NCBI RefSeq assembly: GCF_050624435.1
Contig: NC_134541.1
Location: 7,826,983-7,890,982, forward strand
Direction of reading: 5' to 3'
DNA from: Tenrec ecaudatus
Taxonomy: Eukaryota; Chordata; Mammalia; Afrosoricida; Tenrecidae
Length of the DNA: 64,000 nt
In this document: in pieces, positions 32,065-42,562 of the stretch
Layout of the letters: every line of letters begins with the position of its first letter
Numbering within the stretch: position 1 is the first letter of the stretch
The notes under the pieces: model-generated
Database searches by the model: none
What the model saw: only the letters and a program-made list of their open reading frames with translations
Told to the model about the DNA's origin: nothing
Position numbers and translations under genes: made by a program

Positions 32065-32756
32065 GCTGATCTTAATATTTTAGCACAAACTCTGTGCAAT
32101 TATTTGCTGATGTTAAATTGAATCCTACAAGAAACCCATAGAAAGACACGCTTGAAAGTCAAAGCAAAACTGAAAAATAGCTGAGCAGGGCCCTCCGCAG
32201 CCCCACACTGTAGGGAGAGAGCTTTTCTAGAGGACCAGCAAGCAGAGGGAAGTGGCCACCATACAATGGCACACACCTTTCCCAGTGTCTGCAGCAACCA
32301 CAGGTCTTGGATTAGAAATCCTCGGAGCAGAGGCCCGCTGCCTAGGTGGAAGGATCCTATAATGTTTCTTCCATCTTCCACACATCCCAGCTTCAGAGCT
32401 GCCCAGGGAGTTTGCTGCTGTCTTTGTGGAGTCTGCCTCACAGTTCATCTTCTCCCGCTGCCCCAGTCTGGCTCCTTCCTAAGCACGCACCATTTCATAC
32501 TTCGCATGCGCTTCCCCTGCACCCCGGCCTCTTTGCTGAGCTGCAGCGCACCCTATGCGTGTAGGGTCTTGTATCTCCTCCGTCCCGTTGTTCCCTGGTG
32601 AGGCTTTCATAGTCATCTCGCACACAAAACTCGACCTTAACATGCAATGGGAACAGATGGAAGCCTCTCAGACCACACCAACAGGCAAATGTACAGTAAT
32701 ATGCACGTATTTGATTCTATCAGACCATGCGCATGTACCACACACATTTAAAATGC
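32065..32756. other. Repeat-poor stretch with overlapping frames
   Basis: GC-richer than its surroundings. Frames of 111-113 codons on both strands at 32100-32601 overlap, and none has a recognised domain. An origin from a retrocopy cannot be excluded by eye. Confidence 0.4.
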
Positions 32757-33110
32757 TGTAAACAGGCAATTTTGTCATAAATGTGTCCAAATGCAACTCT
32801 GCCAAAACATGAAAACATGCAAAGCTATCACAACCATGTAAACATGCAAATGTATCACAGCCATGTAATCATGCAAATCTATCACAATATGTAAGCACAA
32901 AATCTAGCATAACATGTCAACATTCAAGTCTGTCATAAACATGTGAACTTGAAAAATATACTACAACATGTAAGCATGGAAATGTAGCATAACATATAAA
33001 CATGTGAATCTGTCACAGACATGTAAAACTACTAAAGCATATGAGCATGTGTGTCTGTCACAGGCATGTAAACCTGTAACTGTGTCATGAACATGTAAAC
33101 ATAGCGCAAA
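32757..33110. repeat. Minisatellite, about 26-bp period, 13-14 units
   Basis: Units start tgtaaacatgcaa or close variants and finish tctatcacaaca-like, for example at 32792, 32819, 32846, 32872. The period is 25-28 bases, with one shortened unit near 33023. Units differ by several substitutions each, so the array is old. The TGTAAACA motif recurs and resembles a forkhead site. Confidence 0.85.
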
Positions 33111-33934
33111 AATATACACAGCTCTGGGGGAATCTTTAGGATTCTACTGCTTATGGGATCCTGCTTGGGGAAACAGAACTGAAGCACAGCCTATCTCTGA
33201 AAGTCCAGGGTGGAAAGAATAGTCATCAATTGTGCATCTCAATCTCACGAACATTTATGTGCACAATTAATGTCCCAAGACCCCTGGGTTTATTGCCCAG
33301 GAAAAAGAAGGCTTGCCAGACCCCCAAACGGTGCTCCTTAATGATTAACCTAGCGTCGCATCCTTCTATCAGTTAGGCTCCCTGCTTAGGATACCTGGGG
33401 CCCTTTTTTCTTCTACAGTTTTAGTGAAAAAACTTTTTTTAAAGCAACATAAAAAATAAATGAAACAAGTTAGAATGTCATTTCCTTTTTCCTATTAAAT
33501 GAGTCAGTGATTAGGGGAGATGTGGGGGACGAAAACTAACTCTTATTCTGCTTCTCCAAGACTCTGAGTACTATGACTATTGAATATGTTAGGACGACAA
33601 GATGACAGAACAAAGGTGCAGGAGCAACGGGGTTTGTTGCTAGTGTCAGCACCTCCATGGGCCATCAAGCACGTGGTTGTATGCTCTGTTCTCTGAGAGT
33701 GCAGCCGTTAATTTTACACCTCCAAATGGAAAATGACAACCTTTCTGAGACTGGAGAGATCGAAAAATAAAACTGTATTGATATCATAGTATCCATAAGA
33801 AATCTCAACGTGATTGCTCATTGATTTTTGAATAACTTAATTTTCTGGGCTTGAATTCAGGACAGTAAGTTCCCTAGAATAATGAGGACAAGTGGAGTCC
33901 AGTCAAGGCAATCCGAGGTGTGTCTTGCCTTTGG
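33111..33934. other. Unassigned stretch
   Basis: No gene or repeat recognised. Confidence 0.5.
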
Positions 33935-34250
33935 TGGCTGCTGCAGTGAGGTGCCATTGAGTCAACCCAGACTCAGAGCGGCCCTCTGTGCAACAGAGTG
34001 AACACAGCCCCGTCCTGCGCCTTCCTGACAACTGTTCTTATGGTTGAGCCCATTGATGCGACTGCTAGGTCAGTGCAGCCTGTGAGGGTCTTCCTCGTTT
34101 CTGCTGACCCTCTGCTTTACTAAGCCTGATCTTCTTTCTCGGGGCCTGGCCTTTCCTGATAATAAACACGTCCAACATATACCAGACCAAGTTTCACCAT
34201 CCCTGCTGCGAGGAGCATTCTGACCGTACTTCTCCATGACAGATTTGGAG
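33935..34250 (-). mobile_element. RTE LINE 3' part
   Basis: Plus strand reads tgaggtgccattgagtcaac, gtgcaacagagtgaacacag, ggttgagcccattgatgcga, gctgaccctctgctttacta and cgaggagcattctgaccgta. 5' truncated relative to the copies at 16475 and 34557. Confidence 0.85.
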
Positions 34251-34556
34251 TAAGGAATAAGCTTAAATGGACACAACTTCTGACAGGCATTGAAAGCTAA
34301 AACATGTGAATCAAGTTCCTTCTAAGCAACCAGGGTTAATGTGGGCTAACATCCACCCCTTAAAAACAACAGAATTCCATATTTGCAAGGGAAAACACAC
34401 CTCTTACAAACAAAGCACACCTGTGGACAGAGGAGTAGTACATCCGCGGTGACTTTTGTTTTGAATTATTCTGAAATCCCCCTACGCGTCGAAAGGAGGG
34501 GACTTGAGAGCCACTTTTATAGAAGCTTAATAGGGGAAGATGACCCCAGGTAGCAT
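34251..34556. other. Unassigned stretch between two RTE copies
   Basis: Nothing recognised in about 300 bases. Confidence 0.45.
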
Positions 34557-34690
34557 GCTGCTGTTGTTAGGCGTCTTTGAGTGTGTTCTAACTCACAGGG
34601 ACCCTCTCTATGTACACCTGTACACCAGAACCAACCACTGCCCAGGCCTGTGCCATCCTTACAGTTGGTCTTATGCTTGTGCCCAGCCAT
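34557..34690 (-). mobile_element. RTE LINE 3' end (split by SINE)
   Basis: Plus strand starts ctgttgttaggcgtctttga, followed by tctaactcacagggaccctc and ccaaccactgcccaggcctg. It breaks off at the nested SINE and resumes at about 34866. Confidence 0.85.
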
Positions 34691-34865
34691 CTCACTCATT
34701 GCCATCGAGTCAGCGCTGGCTCCTAGTAACCCCACGTGGGTTTCTGAGGCTGTAACTGATTACGAAGCCAGGCTTTCTTCCCAGGAGCTCCTGGTGGTTT
34801 TGAACTGTTGACCATGCAGATCGCAGTGAAAAGCCTATGCAGTCCATCAGTGCAGTAGAAGTAAA
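34691..34865 (-). mobile_element. AfroSINE nested in RTE
   Basis: Plus strand reads actcattgccatcgagtcag, ggctcctagtaaccccacgt, gggtttctgaggctgtaact and ctcctggtggttttgaactg. The RTE consensus is interrupted exactly here. Confidence 0.85.
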
Positions 34866-35174
34866 CTCTGTGTTGTTGAGGGTCATCTCTTTTTGCTGCT
34901 CAGCTGCTTTACCAAGCATGATGTCTTTCTCCTGGGACTGGTCACTCCTGGCAACACGCCCAAAGTGTGTGAGCTGAAGTCTTGCCGTCCTTGCCTCTGA
35001 GGAACATTCTTTTGGTTGCTCTTCTTCCAAGACAGATTCTTTTGTTCGCTTGGCAGTCCATGATCAATAATTCAAATGCATGGATTCTTCTTCAGTCTCT
35101 CTTATTCAATGTCCAACTACACATGCATAGGAGGCGATTTCAAGTACCATGGTTTGGATCAGGCACTCTTTAAT

Positions 35175-35226
<52 letters not shown>

Positions 35227-35395
35227 TTTCAACACTTTAAAAAGGTCTTGTGCACACATTTTCCCAATGCACTGTGTTGTTCAACTCACTTCCATGAGCA
35301 CTGATTTTGGATCCAAGCAAGATGATATCCTTGACAACTTCAACTTTTTCTCCACTTATCATGATGTGACCTTGAACCAATTATGAGGATTTGGG
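34866..35395 (-). mobile_element. RTE LINE (continuation)
   Basis: Plus strand resumes with tgttgttgagggtcatctct, accaagcatgatgtctttct, cttccaagacagattctttt, ccaactacacatgcatagga, then an AT microsatellite, then cttgacaacttcaacttttt and tccacttatcatgatgtgac. One of the longest RTE copies in the window. Confidence 0.85.
35177..35224. repeat. (AT)24 microsatellite inside RTE
   Basis: Perfect AT run of 48 bases replacing the RTE segment between the caggcgcacc block and the gcttttcaacactttaa block. It could extrude a cruciform. Confidence 0.97.
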
Positions 35396-36295
35396 CAGCC
35401 TGGGAGGATGGAAATTCCATTTAGTCACTTGGAAGTCATTAGAAGAAATAATTTGTGAGAAGAAGACAAGTTCAATTTCAATTAAATGACTGTACTATCT
35501 GTCAGACAGACATTAGGAGACATTTAGGGGGTAGGTGGTCACTAATATGGAGGGGAAGCCACAAGAAGGGGTAGATCAGGTGTGTAGATTTGTGAAAGGT
35601 AATCAGTGAGTCCAAGAATTCCAAGAAATTTGCATACACAGGAAGAGGCCCAATTGAAGAGATCTGTTACCATCATCAACACCAAACACACAAAGAACAT
35701 GTACGAGCAACTTCGTGCCCCTGGGGTTGGAATGTTTCGAAAGCTGCATGGTCCCGCCGACCTCTGGCACTCTTTCCTCTAAGGAGATACCTTGCAGTCT
35801 GCTCGGTGCAGCAATGAAGAAAATGGCTTTTTCCTTTCTTACCCGAAATGTGTACTCACACTTTCCAGAGAGTGCAATGGCCTTGCAATATTGAACTGAC
35901 CATGCCAGCATAGAGATTGTTTGTAAATGCAGATAAAAATGACAATTTTGGTGGGAGAAAAAAGTGAATGGAAAGGGACCTACCCATATCCTAAGTGTCA
36001 TACATCTCTTGACAAAGATTATATTAAACAATCAAGATCCCTTTTCCTTCTTAATTTGTTCTTTACTGTGAATTCTCGCCTGGCTGTCCATTTCCACAGA
36101 CCTCAAATTGTTTAAATCAGAGAAAGAGTAATGTAACAGCTGAAGAACAAGACATTTCATTCATTGTGATCAAGAAATTCCTTATTGAGTTTATAATATT
36201 ATGGGTTTTGTATTACTTGCTACTGAGATGTCATGCGTTAGAAAAAGGTAAAAAATGCAAGCAAATGAAAATCACAATTCTAATGTTGTTCAAAT
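35396..36295. other. Unassigned; 142-codon minus frame
   Basis: The minus frame 36031-35603 is one of the longer non-repeat frames here, but its sequence has no domain that I know and no splice or promoter context. It may be chance. Confidence 0.4.
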
Positions 36296-36870
36296 ATCCT
36301 ATATATCATGTAGACTTGATATATATATTCAAATAATAGATATATTCCTATATTATGTAGAGTCATATTGTAGATATTATGTATACATTATATGTGTAAA
36401 CATTATATATACATTCACATACTAAATTTTATATGTATGTATATGCACATTATATAAACATTTGCAGAGTAGACATATACATTACACTTGTATATATCCA
36501 ATTATAGATATATGCATCCACATAATTGATATTATATTCCTATTGTATATGTATATATACATTTTCATAATATAAATTATACAAATTTGCATTCTAGGTG
36601 ATATATACATTTTATGTGTATATATTATATATACATATACATAATACATATTATACAAACATTATATACACAAATATACATTCACAAAATAGATTATATA
36701 TACACATTATATGTACACACATGTATACATGTGTTATATACACCTACATATAATAGCTATCATGTATACATTATGTGTGTCTCTACACATGGTATGCATT
36801 AACATAATCAATATTATATACACATTATATATGTACCCATATGTGTATAGATGCATTCATATATTAGATA
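36296..36870. repeat. AT-rich degenerate tandem array
   Basis: About 575 bases of alternating TATATACATT-type sequence. A longer unit of roughly 50-70 bases recurs: cataat-agatattatatatac then acattatatgtgta then tatatacattcacata (seen near 36375, 36480, 36525, 36640, 36690 and 36800). Not coding, despite an open frame rich in I, Y and H. Confidence 0.7.
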
Positions 36871-36875
36871 TGAAG

Positions 36876-37100
36876 TGTTGTTATTAGGTGCAACATGGTT
36901 GGTGCTGACTCATCGCCGTCTTGTGTAGAACAGAATAAACCCCGCCTGGCCCTGTGCCGTCCTCACTACTCCTTATGTCTGAGTCCACTGTGGCAGCCAC
37001 TGTGTCCACCCACGTCACTGAAGGTCTTCCTCTTTGTCACCAGCCCTCTGCTTTACCACGGGTGCTGTCCTCCTGCAGGGACTTGCCTCTCATGGAAAGT
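36876..37100 (-). mobile_element. RTE LINE 3' end
   Basis: Plus strand reads gttgttattaggtgcaacat, gtgtagaacagaataaaccc, cctggccctgtgccgtcctc, gtctgagtccactgtggcag and cagccctctgctttaccac. Abuts the AT-rich array. Confidence 0.85.
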
Positions 37101-37369
37101 ATAAGTTATGACAAGTGTAACAGTTAATTTCAGATTTCCAGCCTGATACATTCTGTAAAACTGAACAAAAGATGTACTTTAATTGTTAACCCGAAGACTA
37201 ATTTAGCACAGATCAAGTCATGCTAGAGCCTTCTTACATGTCTCCCCTTTGCTTTTCTCTGATAAGGAACTCTAGCTGGAGGAACTCTAAACTCTGGTAT
37301 ATCATTTTGGCCTAGACATATTGATCGGATTACTTTTGTTCTGAACATATTTATTACCCATAGCAGGAA

Positions 37370-37545
37370 CTGAAGTTGTTGGCACAAACAATTAAATCCT
37401 CACCTACTAAATGAGAGGGTGGTGGTTGGATTCCAACCAGAAGTGCCTGGCAAGAAAGGTCTCCTTGTCTACTCCAAACAGCATGGCCATTGCAAACCTG
37501 ATGGAGCACTGTTTACCCCGACACGGACAGTTACCATGAGCAACT
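37370..37545 (+). mobile_element. AfroSINE
   Basis: Shows ggtggtggttggattccaac, gaaaggtctccttgtctact and ttgcaaacctgatggagcac, ending at gacacggacagttaccatga. The head is poorly preserved. Confidence 0.65.
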
Positions 37546-38029
37546 TGTGCAGGTGGGAGATGGTGTGGGGCCCAGAGAGGTTAGCAGAAACAACTGTTTA
37601 GCTCACAAGGTGCTATGGTTTCACTACGTAGTATATAGAGTGATATTGGAATGATGCCTAGTCATGATGCATTCCTAGCCTTTCTTGTATTTAAGAAATG
37701 CCATGTGACTAGGTCTTACTCATGTCATGTGGGTAATAGAAGGGATGTATTCTTTTTGCAACCAAAAATAGTCACAAATTGAGTTCTCTATGACACTAAA
37801 GGAAAGCCAAGCCACAGAGAGAAAGAATCTAAGCCCCTGTGCAACAAGAAACTCATCCATTGCTTGATCGAGAACATCTGAACTAGACTGACTTGATCCA
37901 CCACTGTTTTACTTAATAGTATGCCTACAAAATTCTAGAGTTTAATATCAAATGAGCACCAGGTTACTGAACACAGTCGCTTTGTTGGGGAAAATAGTTA
38001 TAAGAGGCAACTGATGAAAAAAGGGAGAG
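37546..38029. other. Unassigned stretch
   Basis: No repeat or gene recognised. Confidence 0.5.
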
Positions 38030-38520
38030 CATCAGTGCTTTTAATTCTATCTCTAGTTAATGCATCGATGTGGAATTGGAGGCAGTGGAGACAACAGTGG
38101 AGACAACAGACACCCATTACCTTAAAGAACTGGCTCTGCTGATCCTTAGTCACAGCTGGAATGTGAGCAGCTCACAAGCAAGCAAGCCTATCAATTTCCT
38201 ATTTAAGCATCAGTATTAATTACCCATTTGAAGAAATGTGTGCTCGTACAAATTGCTCAATGGTGATTACAAAGGAGTTTGCATTTGCAAACAAATGCCT
38301 GTGCAATTTGCCTGGTAAGCACCATTATAGAATTAGAAGAGGGTCGCCCTTGAAAGCAGGCGAGCAATTTAGTGATTGCCGCTCATACTTGCCAGGCATC
38401 CTCGGCTGGGACGCTGTCCATTTCCAGCAGGTCCGTGGCCCCAGAGTGAAATAATTTGAGAAGAACCTCAGTGCTTGTTTACCCGCTTCCTGATCTGTAT
38501 TATTACTCAGTTAATACTTT
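38030..38520. promoter_or_regulatory. Candidate conserved non-coding element
   Basis: Repeat-free DNA with a dense set of developmental-type sites: attaattacccatttg (homeodomain-like), gtttgcatttgcaaac (near-palindromic, POU/octamer- or C/EBP-like) at about 38277-38292, and caatttagtgattgcc. The suggestion rests on composition and motif density only; no alignment was made. Confidence 0.3.
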
Positions 38521-39057
38521 CCCAAGAATAAGCTTTTTTGATTTTTTTTTTACGTAAAACATATTTGTAAACTCTACCACTATTTTTTAGATGTGATTGA
38601 ACCATCTGGTTGTCCTCTCTGCAGGGAACTTCCTTAGAGAGATATCTCCAATTTATTACTGGTCCATTTTCTTTTTAGCTTACTTCTCAATCGTTACTAT
38701 TTTTACTATTCCACCTACCAATATACCTTTTCAACGTCACTGAGGACTTCCATGCTTGTAACTCCGAGGTCAATGATCAGTCCTCATTTTACAGGGCCCA
38801 TCAGCAATGCTTCTTGCAGTTAATGAACCTTCCCCCGATCTCTTGCTTCACTCATGAATTCTCCATCGGTCACACTGACCGCTCCGCTGGTTGCTGGACC
38901 CCCGGTTTTTCTTTTCCCGACTCCTTTGTGCCTGAGTGTCTCTTATTTCATTCTATAGTCCTTTTCTTGTCGCCCACTTTTGGGAGTCTCACTGGTATCA
39001 TGCTTTGTTGGTTCTCCTAAAGTTGACTTTTATTCAGGTAAGCCTCGTGTGCTCACC
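38521..39057. other. Unassigned stretch
   Basis: Pyrimidine-rich in the right half. Short frames at 38814-39214 run into SINE and SPIN sequence and are not genes. Confidence 0.45.
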
Positions 39058-39167
39058 GGATTTTCAAAAGCTGTGGCACTGTGGAAGCCGAATATTAGGA
39101 CTGCCTTCTCAGCTGCCTCTGGGTGGGGATGAACTGCCAAGCTTGCAGCTAGTAGTTAGGCACTTGT
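39058..39167 (-). mobile_element. AfroSINE fragment, cut by SPIN
   Basis: Plus strand shows ttttcaaaagctgtggcact, cagctgcctctgggtgggga, tgaactgccaagcttgcagc and tagtagttaggcacttgt. It stops where the SPIN element starts, and its expected remainder is not evident after it. Confidence 0.65.
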
Positions 39168-39670
39168 CAGCGGTTCTCAAACTGTGGGTCGCGACCCCTT
39201 TGAGGGTCGAATGACCCTTTCACAGGAGTCACCTAAGACCATCAGAAAACATATATTTCCAATGGTCTCAGGAACTGAGACACCGCTCCTCTATCCATCT
39301 CTACGCGGGTCCGCCCATATACAGATATGCCCGCCTGGCAGTACCTGACATGAAGACTGTTACCCATGCTACTCCATGCTTCAAGACAAAATGTCATTTA
39401 TTTGTAATTAAAAATAAATATTTAACAATATATAATTATAACTGTTTTGATTAATATCACTATGGTGTGTGATTCATCATTATGCTTTAATTATGTTCAA
39501 TTTGTAACAATGAAAATATATCCTGCATATCAGATATTTACATGATGATTCATAACAGTAGCAAAATTACAGTCATGAAGTAGCAACGAAAATCATTTGA
39601 TGGGTGGAGTTCCCCACCCCATGAGGAGCTGTATTAAGGGTCACAGCAGTGAGAAGGTTGAGAACCCCTG
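39168..39670 (+). mobile_element. SPIN-type non-autonomous hAT transposon
   Basis: Better preserved than the copy at 17154. Left terminus cagcggttctcaaactgtgg gtcgcgacc; right terminus gagaaggttgagaacccctg. Interior: gagggtcgaatgaccctttc, agtacctgacatgaagactg, gacaaaatgtcatttatttg, tcctgcatatcagatattta. Length 503. No matching 8-bp duplication is visible (gcacttgt versus atttaaat). Confidence 0.9.
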
Positions 39671-39679
39671 ATTTAAATG

Positions 39680-40225
39680 TTTATACCACCCAGTCCGTTT
39701 TTGTCAACTTACTCCAAAAATTATTTTTGTCCAAATCCCAGATTCTATCTGCCTACTTGACCCTTTGAGATCTTTAAATATCTACTGGGCAAGTACAGTC
39801 TAACATGCCCCCTAGTGAGTTTGTGATCTATCGCTACCTCTACCTACACTTCTGTGGCCACAACTTTCGGCACCCCAATGATGGCACGTTTCAAACTGTT
39901 CTGGGCCAAGAAACTTGAAGTACCTTTGACTTGGCTCTCTCTGTCTTATACTCCATCTGTCAGGAAATCCTGTTGATTCTACTGTTCAAATACTCGCAGA
40001 ACCCGACCACTTCTCACCATCTCCATTCCCACCATCTCTGTCCTGGTCAGAGTCATCGTCATCTTTCACGTGGGCTCTTGCAACAGGCTTTGAATCTATT
40101 TTAAATAAGAGTAAAGCCATATCATTCTCTCTGTTCAATCACTTCTATTCAGAGTAAAAAACCTAAATCATAACAATGATCTAATTAGCCTATTGCCATC
40201 TATGTTCCTTATTCTTGACTTTGAG
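39680..40225 (+). mobile_element. L2 LINE, 3' region (part 1)
   Basis: Carries L2 landmarks: cagaacccgaccacttctca, ccatctctgtcctggtcaga and cagagtaaaaaacctaaatc. Continues after the nested SINE. Confidence 0.7.
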
Positions 40226-40428
40226 GTAGCCCTCTGGCATGCTGGTCACCGTTGAGCTATTCATCACACGGGTGGCAGTTTGGATTTACCAGCTGCTCCC
40301 TAGGAGAAAATGATGGCATCTTCTCCTATGTGGATTTGCAGGTTCAAAAACTCAAGTGGGGCAGTTCTATTCGGTCTTACGGAGTCACTAGGAGTTGGAA
40401 TCAACTCAATAGCAATGGAGTTAGATTT
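40226..40428 (+). mobile_element. AfroSINE nested in L2
   Basis: Reads gtagccctctggcatgctgg, cgggtggcagtttggattta, ccagctgctccctaggagaa, aagtggggcagttctattcg and gagttggaatcaactcaata. Splits the L2. Confidence 0.85.
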
Positions 40429-40711
40429 TCCTTTATTCCGGTCACTCTGGCCTTCACCCTGCTTCTCAGGTATACTGGCTATTTGATAACACTAAACTTT
40501 GAGGGGCTCATTCACTTCCACTTGGAACATCGTTTCTCCAGATATCTATATATGAACTTCCTCCTCTGCTTCCTGTCTTTGCTCAAATGCCACTTTCTTA
40601 GTATTGAGACTTCATCTTCCCACTATATTTAACGTCACTCTCGCTCCTTCAACTGCTACATTTCCTAGTTCGTCTTTAGGAATTTAAAATCCCAGAGGCA
40701 TTACACAGTTT
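40429..40711 (+). mobile_element. L2 LINE (part 2)
   Basis: Shows cactctggccttcaccctgc, tttgctcaaatgccactttc and agtattgagacttcatcttc, the stretch encoding the end of the L2 consensus. Confidence 0.7.
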
Positions 40712-40855
40712 CAACAAACAAATAAAACAACTCATTACCATCAAGTCCATGCTGACTCACAGCGACCCTAGCTGGCAGTGTAGAATTGTCCCTGTGAGTT
40801 TCTGGGACTATAACTTTTTATAGGAGTAGAAGGCCCTATTTTCTTCCTGATTAAA
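40712..40855 (-). mobile_element. AfroSINE nested in L2
   Basis: Plus strand reads aactcattaccatcaagtcc, atgctgactcacagcgaccc, gtgagtttctgggactataa and ttttataggagtagaaggcc. Truncated before the box corresponding to the SINE head. Confidence 0.85.
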
Positions 40856-41012
40856 ACATTTACTTAACTGTTATTTTGCATCTATATTCACTAGCAACTC
40901 TATTAGAACAGGAACTCCCCATGGGCAGTTTGCCATGTTTTCATGCATGCATCAGCAACAGCTTGAGCCGCAGGTGACACATGGCAGTCACTCAACAAAT
41001 ACTTGATGGGAA
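40856..41012 (+). mobile_element. L2 LINE 3' end (part 3)
   Basis: Shows actctattagaacaggaact, ccccatgggcagtttgccat and actcaacaaatacttgatgg, the conserved L2 3' terminus. Confidence 0.7.
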
Positions 41013-41039
41013 AAAACTCAGTACGTGATTGAATTAAGT

Positions 41040-41215
41040 CTCTGCGTTATCTGATTCAATCTTCCAAGGCATTGCACTTACTTGACCATTTGGCTTGGGA
41101 ACTGCTCAGAAGAGTCGGAGTGGGTCAGATAAATATTTAAAATACTTTCCAAAGCTTGCATGAGTGACTTGTGCTACATCCAGCTATCTAATAATGACAG
41201 AGTCTAGGTTTCATC
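41040..41215 (+). mobile_element. MIR SINE, degraded
   Basis: The phrase gcatgagtgacttgtgctac followed by atccagctatctaataatga and cagagtctaggtttcatct matches the MIR core and 3' half. Confidence 0.45.
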
Positions 41216-41400
41216 TCATACCGAGACCATGAAACGTAGACATGTTCACAGTAGGTCTAAAACCCAAAACCTTGTAAGAAATGGGGCTGAATCTGCCTCT
41301 TCAGCCTCAGCTCAGGGCTCCTCAACCATCCGTGGTTGAACCCATTCCTATTGACGTTCCTGTGCCATCACAGCGCATTTGCGGCATAAAGTTGAAGAGG

Positions 41401-41533
41401 GCGTCTCTGGGTAGTCCTCATGGGCAAGAGCTCCGCTGCTAACGGAACGCTTGGAGGGTTAGTCCACCAGATGCTACCTGGGTGACAAGTCCGACGTTCT
41501 GCTTCTGAAAATGCCGCCATTGACATTCTCTAA
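41401..41533 (+). mobile_element. AfroSINE, older, cut by a second SINE
   Basis: Shows gcgtctctgggtagtcctca, agctccgctgctaacggaac and gcttggagggttagtccacc, then breaks at the next SINE head. Confidence 0.8.
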
Positions 41534-41718
41534 GGAGCCCTGGTGACAGTGTGGTTATGGGTTGGGCTGAACCACAGATCCACAGTGGGACCCTCCAATC
41601 ACTGCTCAGGAGAAAGGCGGGGCTTTCGATGTCCATAGAGTCCCAGTCTCAGGGCTCCCCAGGGGCAGTTCTATCCTGTCCTGAAGCGGACCTATGAGTG
41701 GGAATCACTCACTGACAG
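41534..41718 (+). mobile_element. AfroSINE, younger
   Basis: Head ggagccctggtgacagtgtg, then caggagaaaggcggggcttt, ccaggggcagttctatcctg and tatgagtgggaatcactcac. Inserted in or directly after the older copy. Confidence 0.9.
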
Positions 41719-42019
41719 AGTGTTTTGCGAAAACCCTGTGAAACAGAGTCCTCCTGGGACACAGATGAGTCACCCGGAGTCCTGGTGCAGTCCACATCGA
41801 GGTGTTTAAAGTGCAATAGGAATGACCAACTCCAAAAGTTAAATTTCAAAGACACAAGTAATACAAGGTGCCTTTGTTTTATAATAGGTTCAACCAAACA
41901 GAAATCTAAACACCTGCCTTTGAGTCAAATCAGCCTCCTTATCAGGCAGAGTGTAACTGCTCTCTAGAACTTCCCGACCTGTGATCTGCACTGAAGCTGA
42001 CTGTTACCTATTTCACCCA

Positions 42020-42095
42020 TGGTGGGTCCAAACTGCCAACCTTCCCATTAGAAGTCATTTGATTCACTGCTGTGCCACCAGAGATCCTATTATAA
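42020..42095 (-). mobile_element. AfroSINE fragment
   Basis: Plus strand shows ggtgggtccaaactgccaac, cttcccattagaagtcattt and gctgtgccaccagagatcct, the reversed head half. Confidence 0.8.
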
Positions 42096-42354
42096 GGTAT
42101 AAGCTATTCTAAGGGCTTACTGTCAATTCTGGCATCTTCTCATAAACATAGATCTTGCCATCAAGAGTAAGGAAGAGTGGCTTCTTGGAACGTGGCCACG
42201 GACCCTGCTCATCTATAACAGACCCTGGTCTGTTTTCTCTTGCTCTGTCCTCTCCACTCGAGGCTGATAATGTTGCCACATTGATTTACGTTGTCATTCT
42301 TATGTTGTCACCTGTTATATCCTCAGGCAATAAATTATGCTGTGTATACACAAA

Positions 42355-42562
42355 GGAGTCCCAGTGGTATAGTGGTTATGTGTTGAATTGCTAACTACAA
42401 GGTCTGCAGTTCAAAGCCAAGAGGGTGCTCTTGGAGAGAGAAAAAAGTGGCTTTCTACTCCTGTAAAGAGTAACATTCTCAGAAACTCACAGGGGCAGTC
42501 CTACCTTGTCCTATAGATAGGGCTACTATGAGTAGGAATTGACTCGATGGCAGTTAGTGTTT
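42355..42562 (+). mobile_element. AfroSINE, nearly full length
   Basis: Head ggagtcccagtggtatagtg gttatg, then ctgcagttcaaagccaagag, ctcacaggggcagtcctacc, actatgagtaggaattgact and cgatggcagttagtgtttt. One of the best reference copies here. Confidence 0.95.

Noticed and set aside
32757-33110. CRISPR-like array
   Set aside because: Units are contiguous and degenerate without unique spacers, in a mammalian sequence; it is a minisatellite.
35603-36031. 142-codon minus frame as a gene
   Set aside because: No recognisable family. A conserved exon would need cross-species evidence that I cannot obtain here.
36614-36802. 62-codon frame rich in I, Y and H
   Set aside because: Translation of TATATACA low-complexity DNA.
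39168-39670. Treating this element as an ordinary MER5-type hAT
   Set aside because: The termini look superficially similar, but the interior (gtcgaatgacccttt, atgtcatttatttg) follows SPIN, not MER5.
42355-42440. tRNA-like promoter and anticodon region
   Set aside because: It is the tRNA-derived head of an AfroSINE; it does not fold into a complete tRNA and belongs to a dispersed family.
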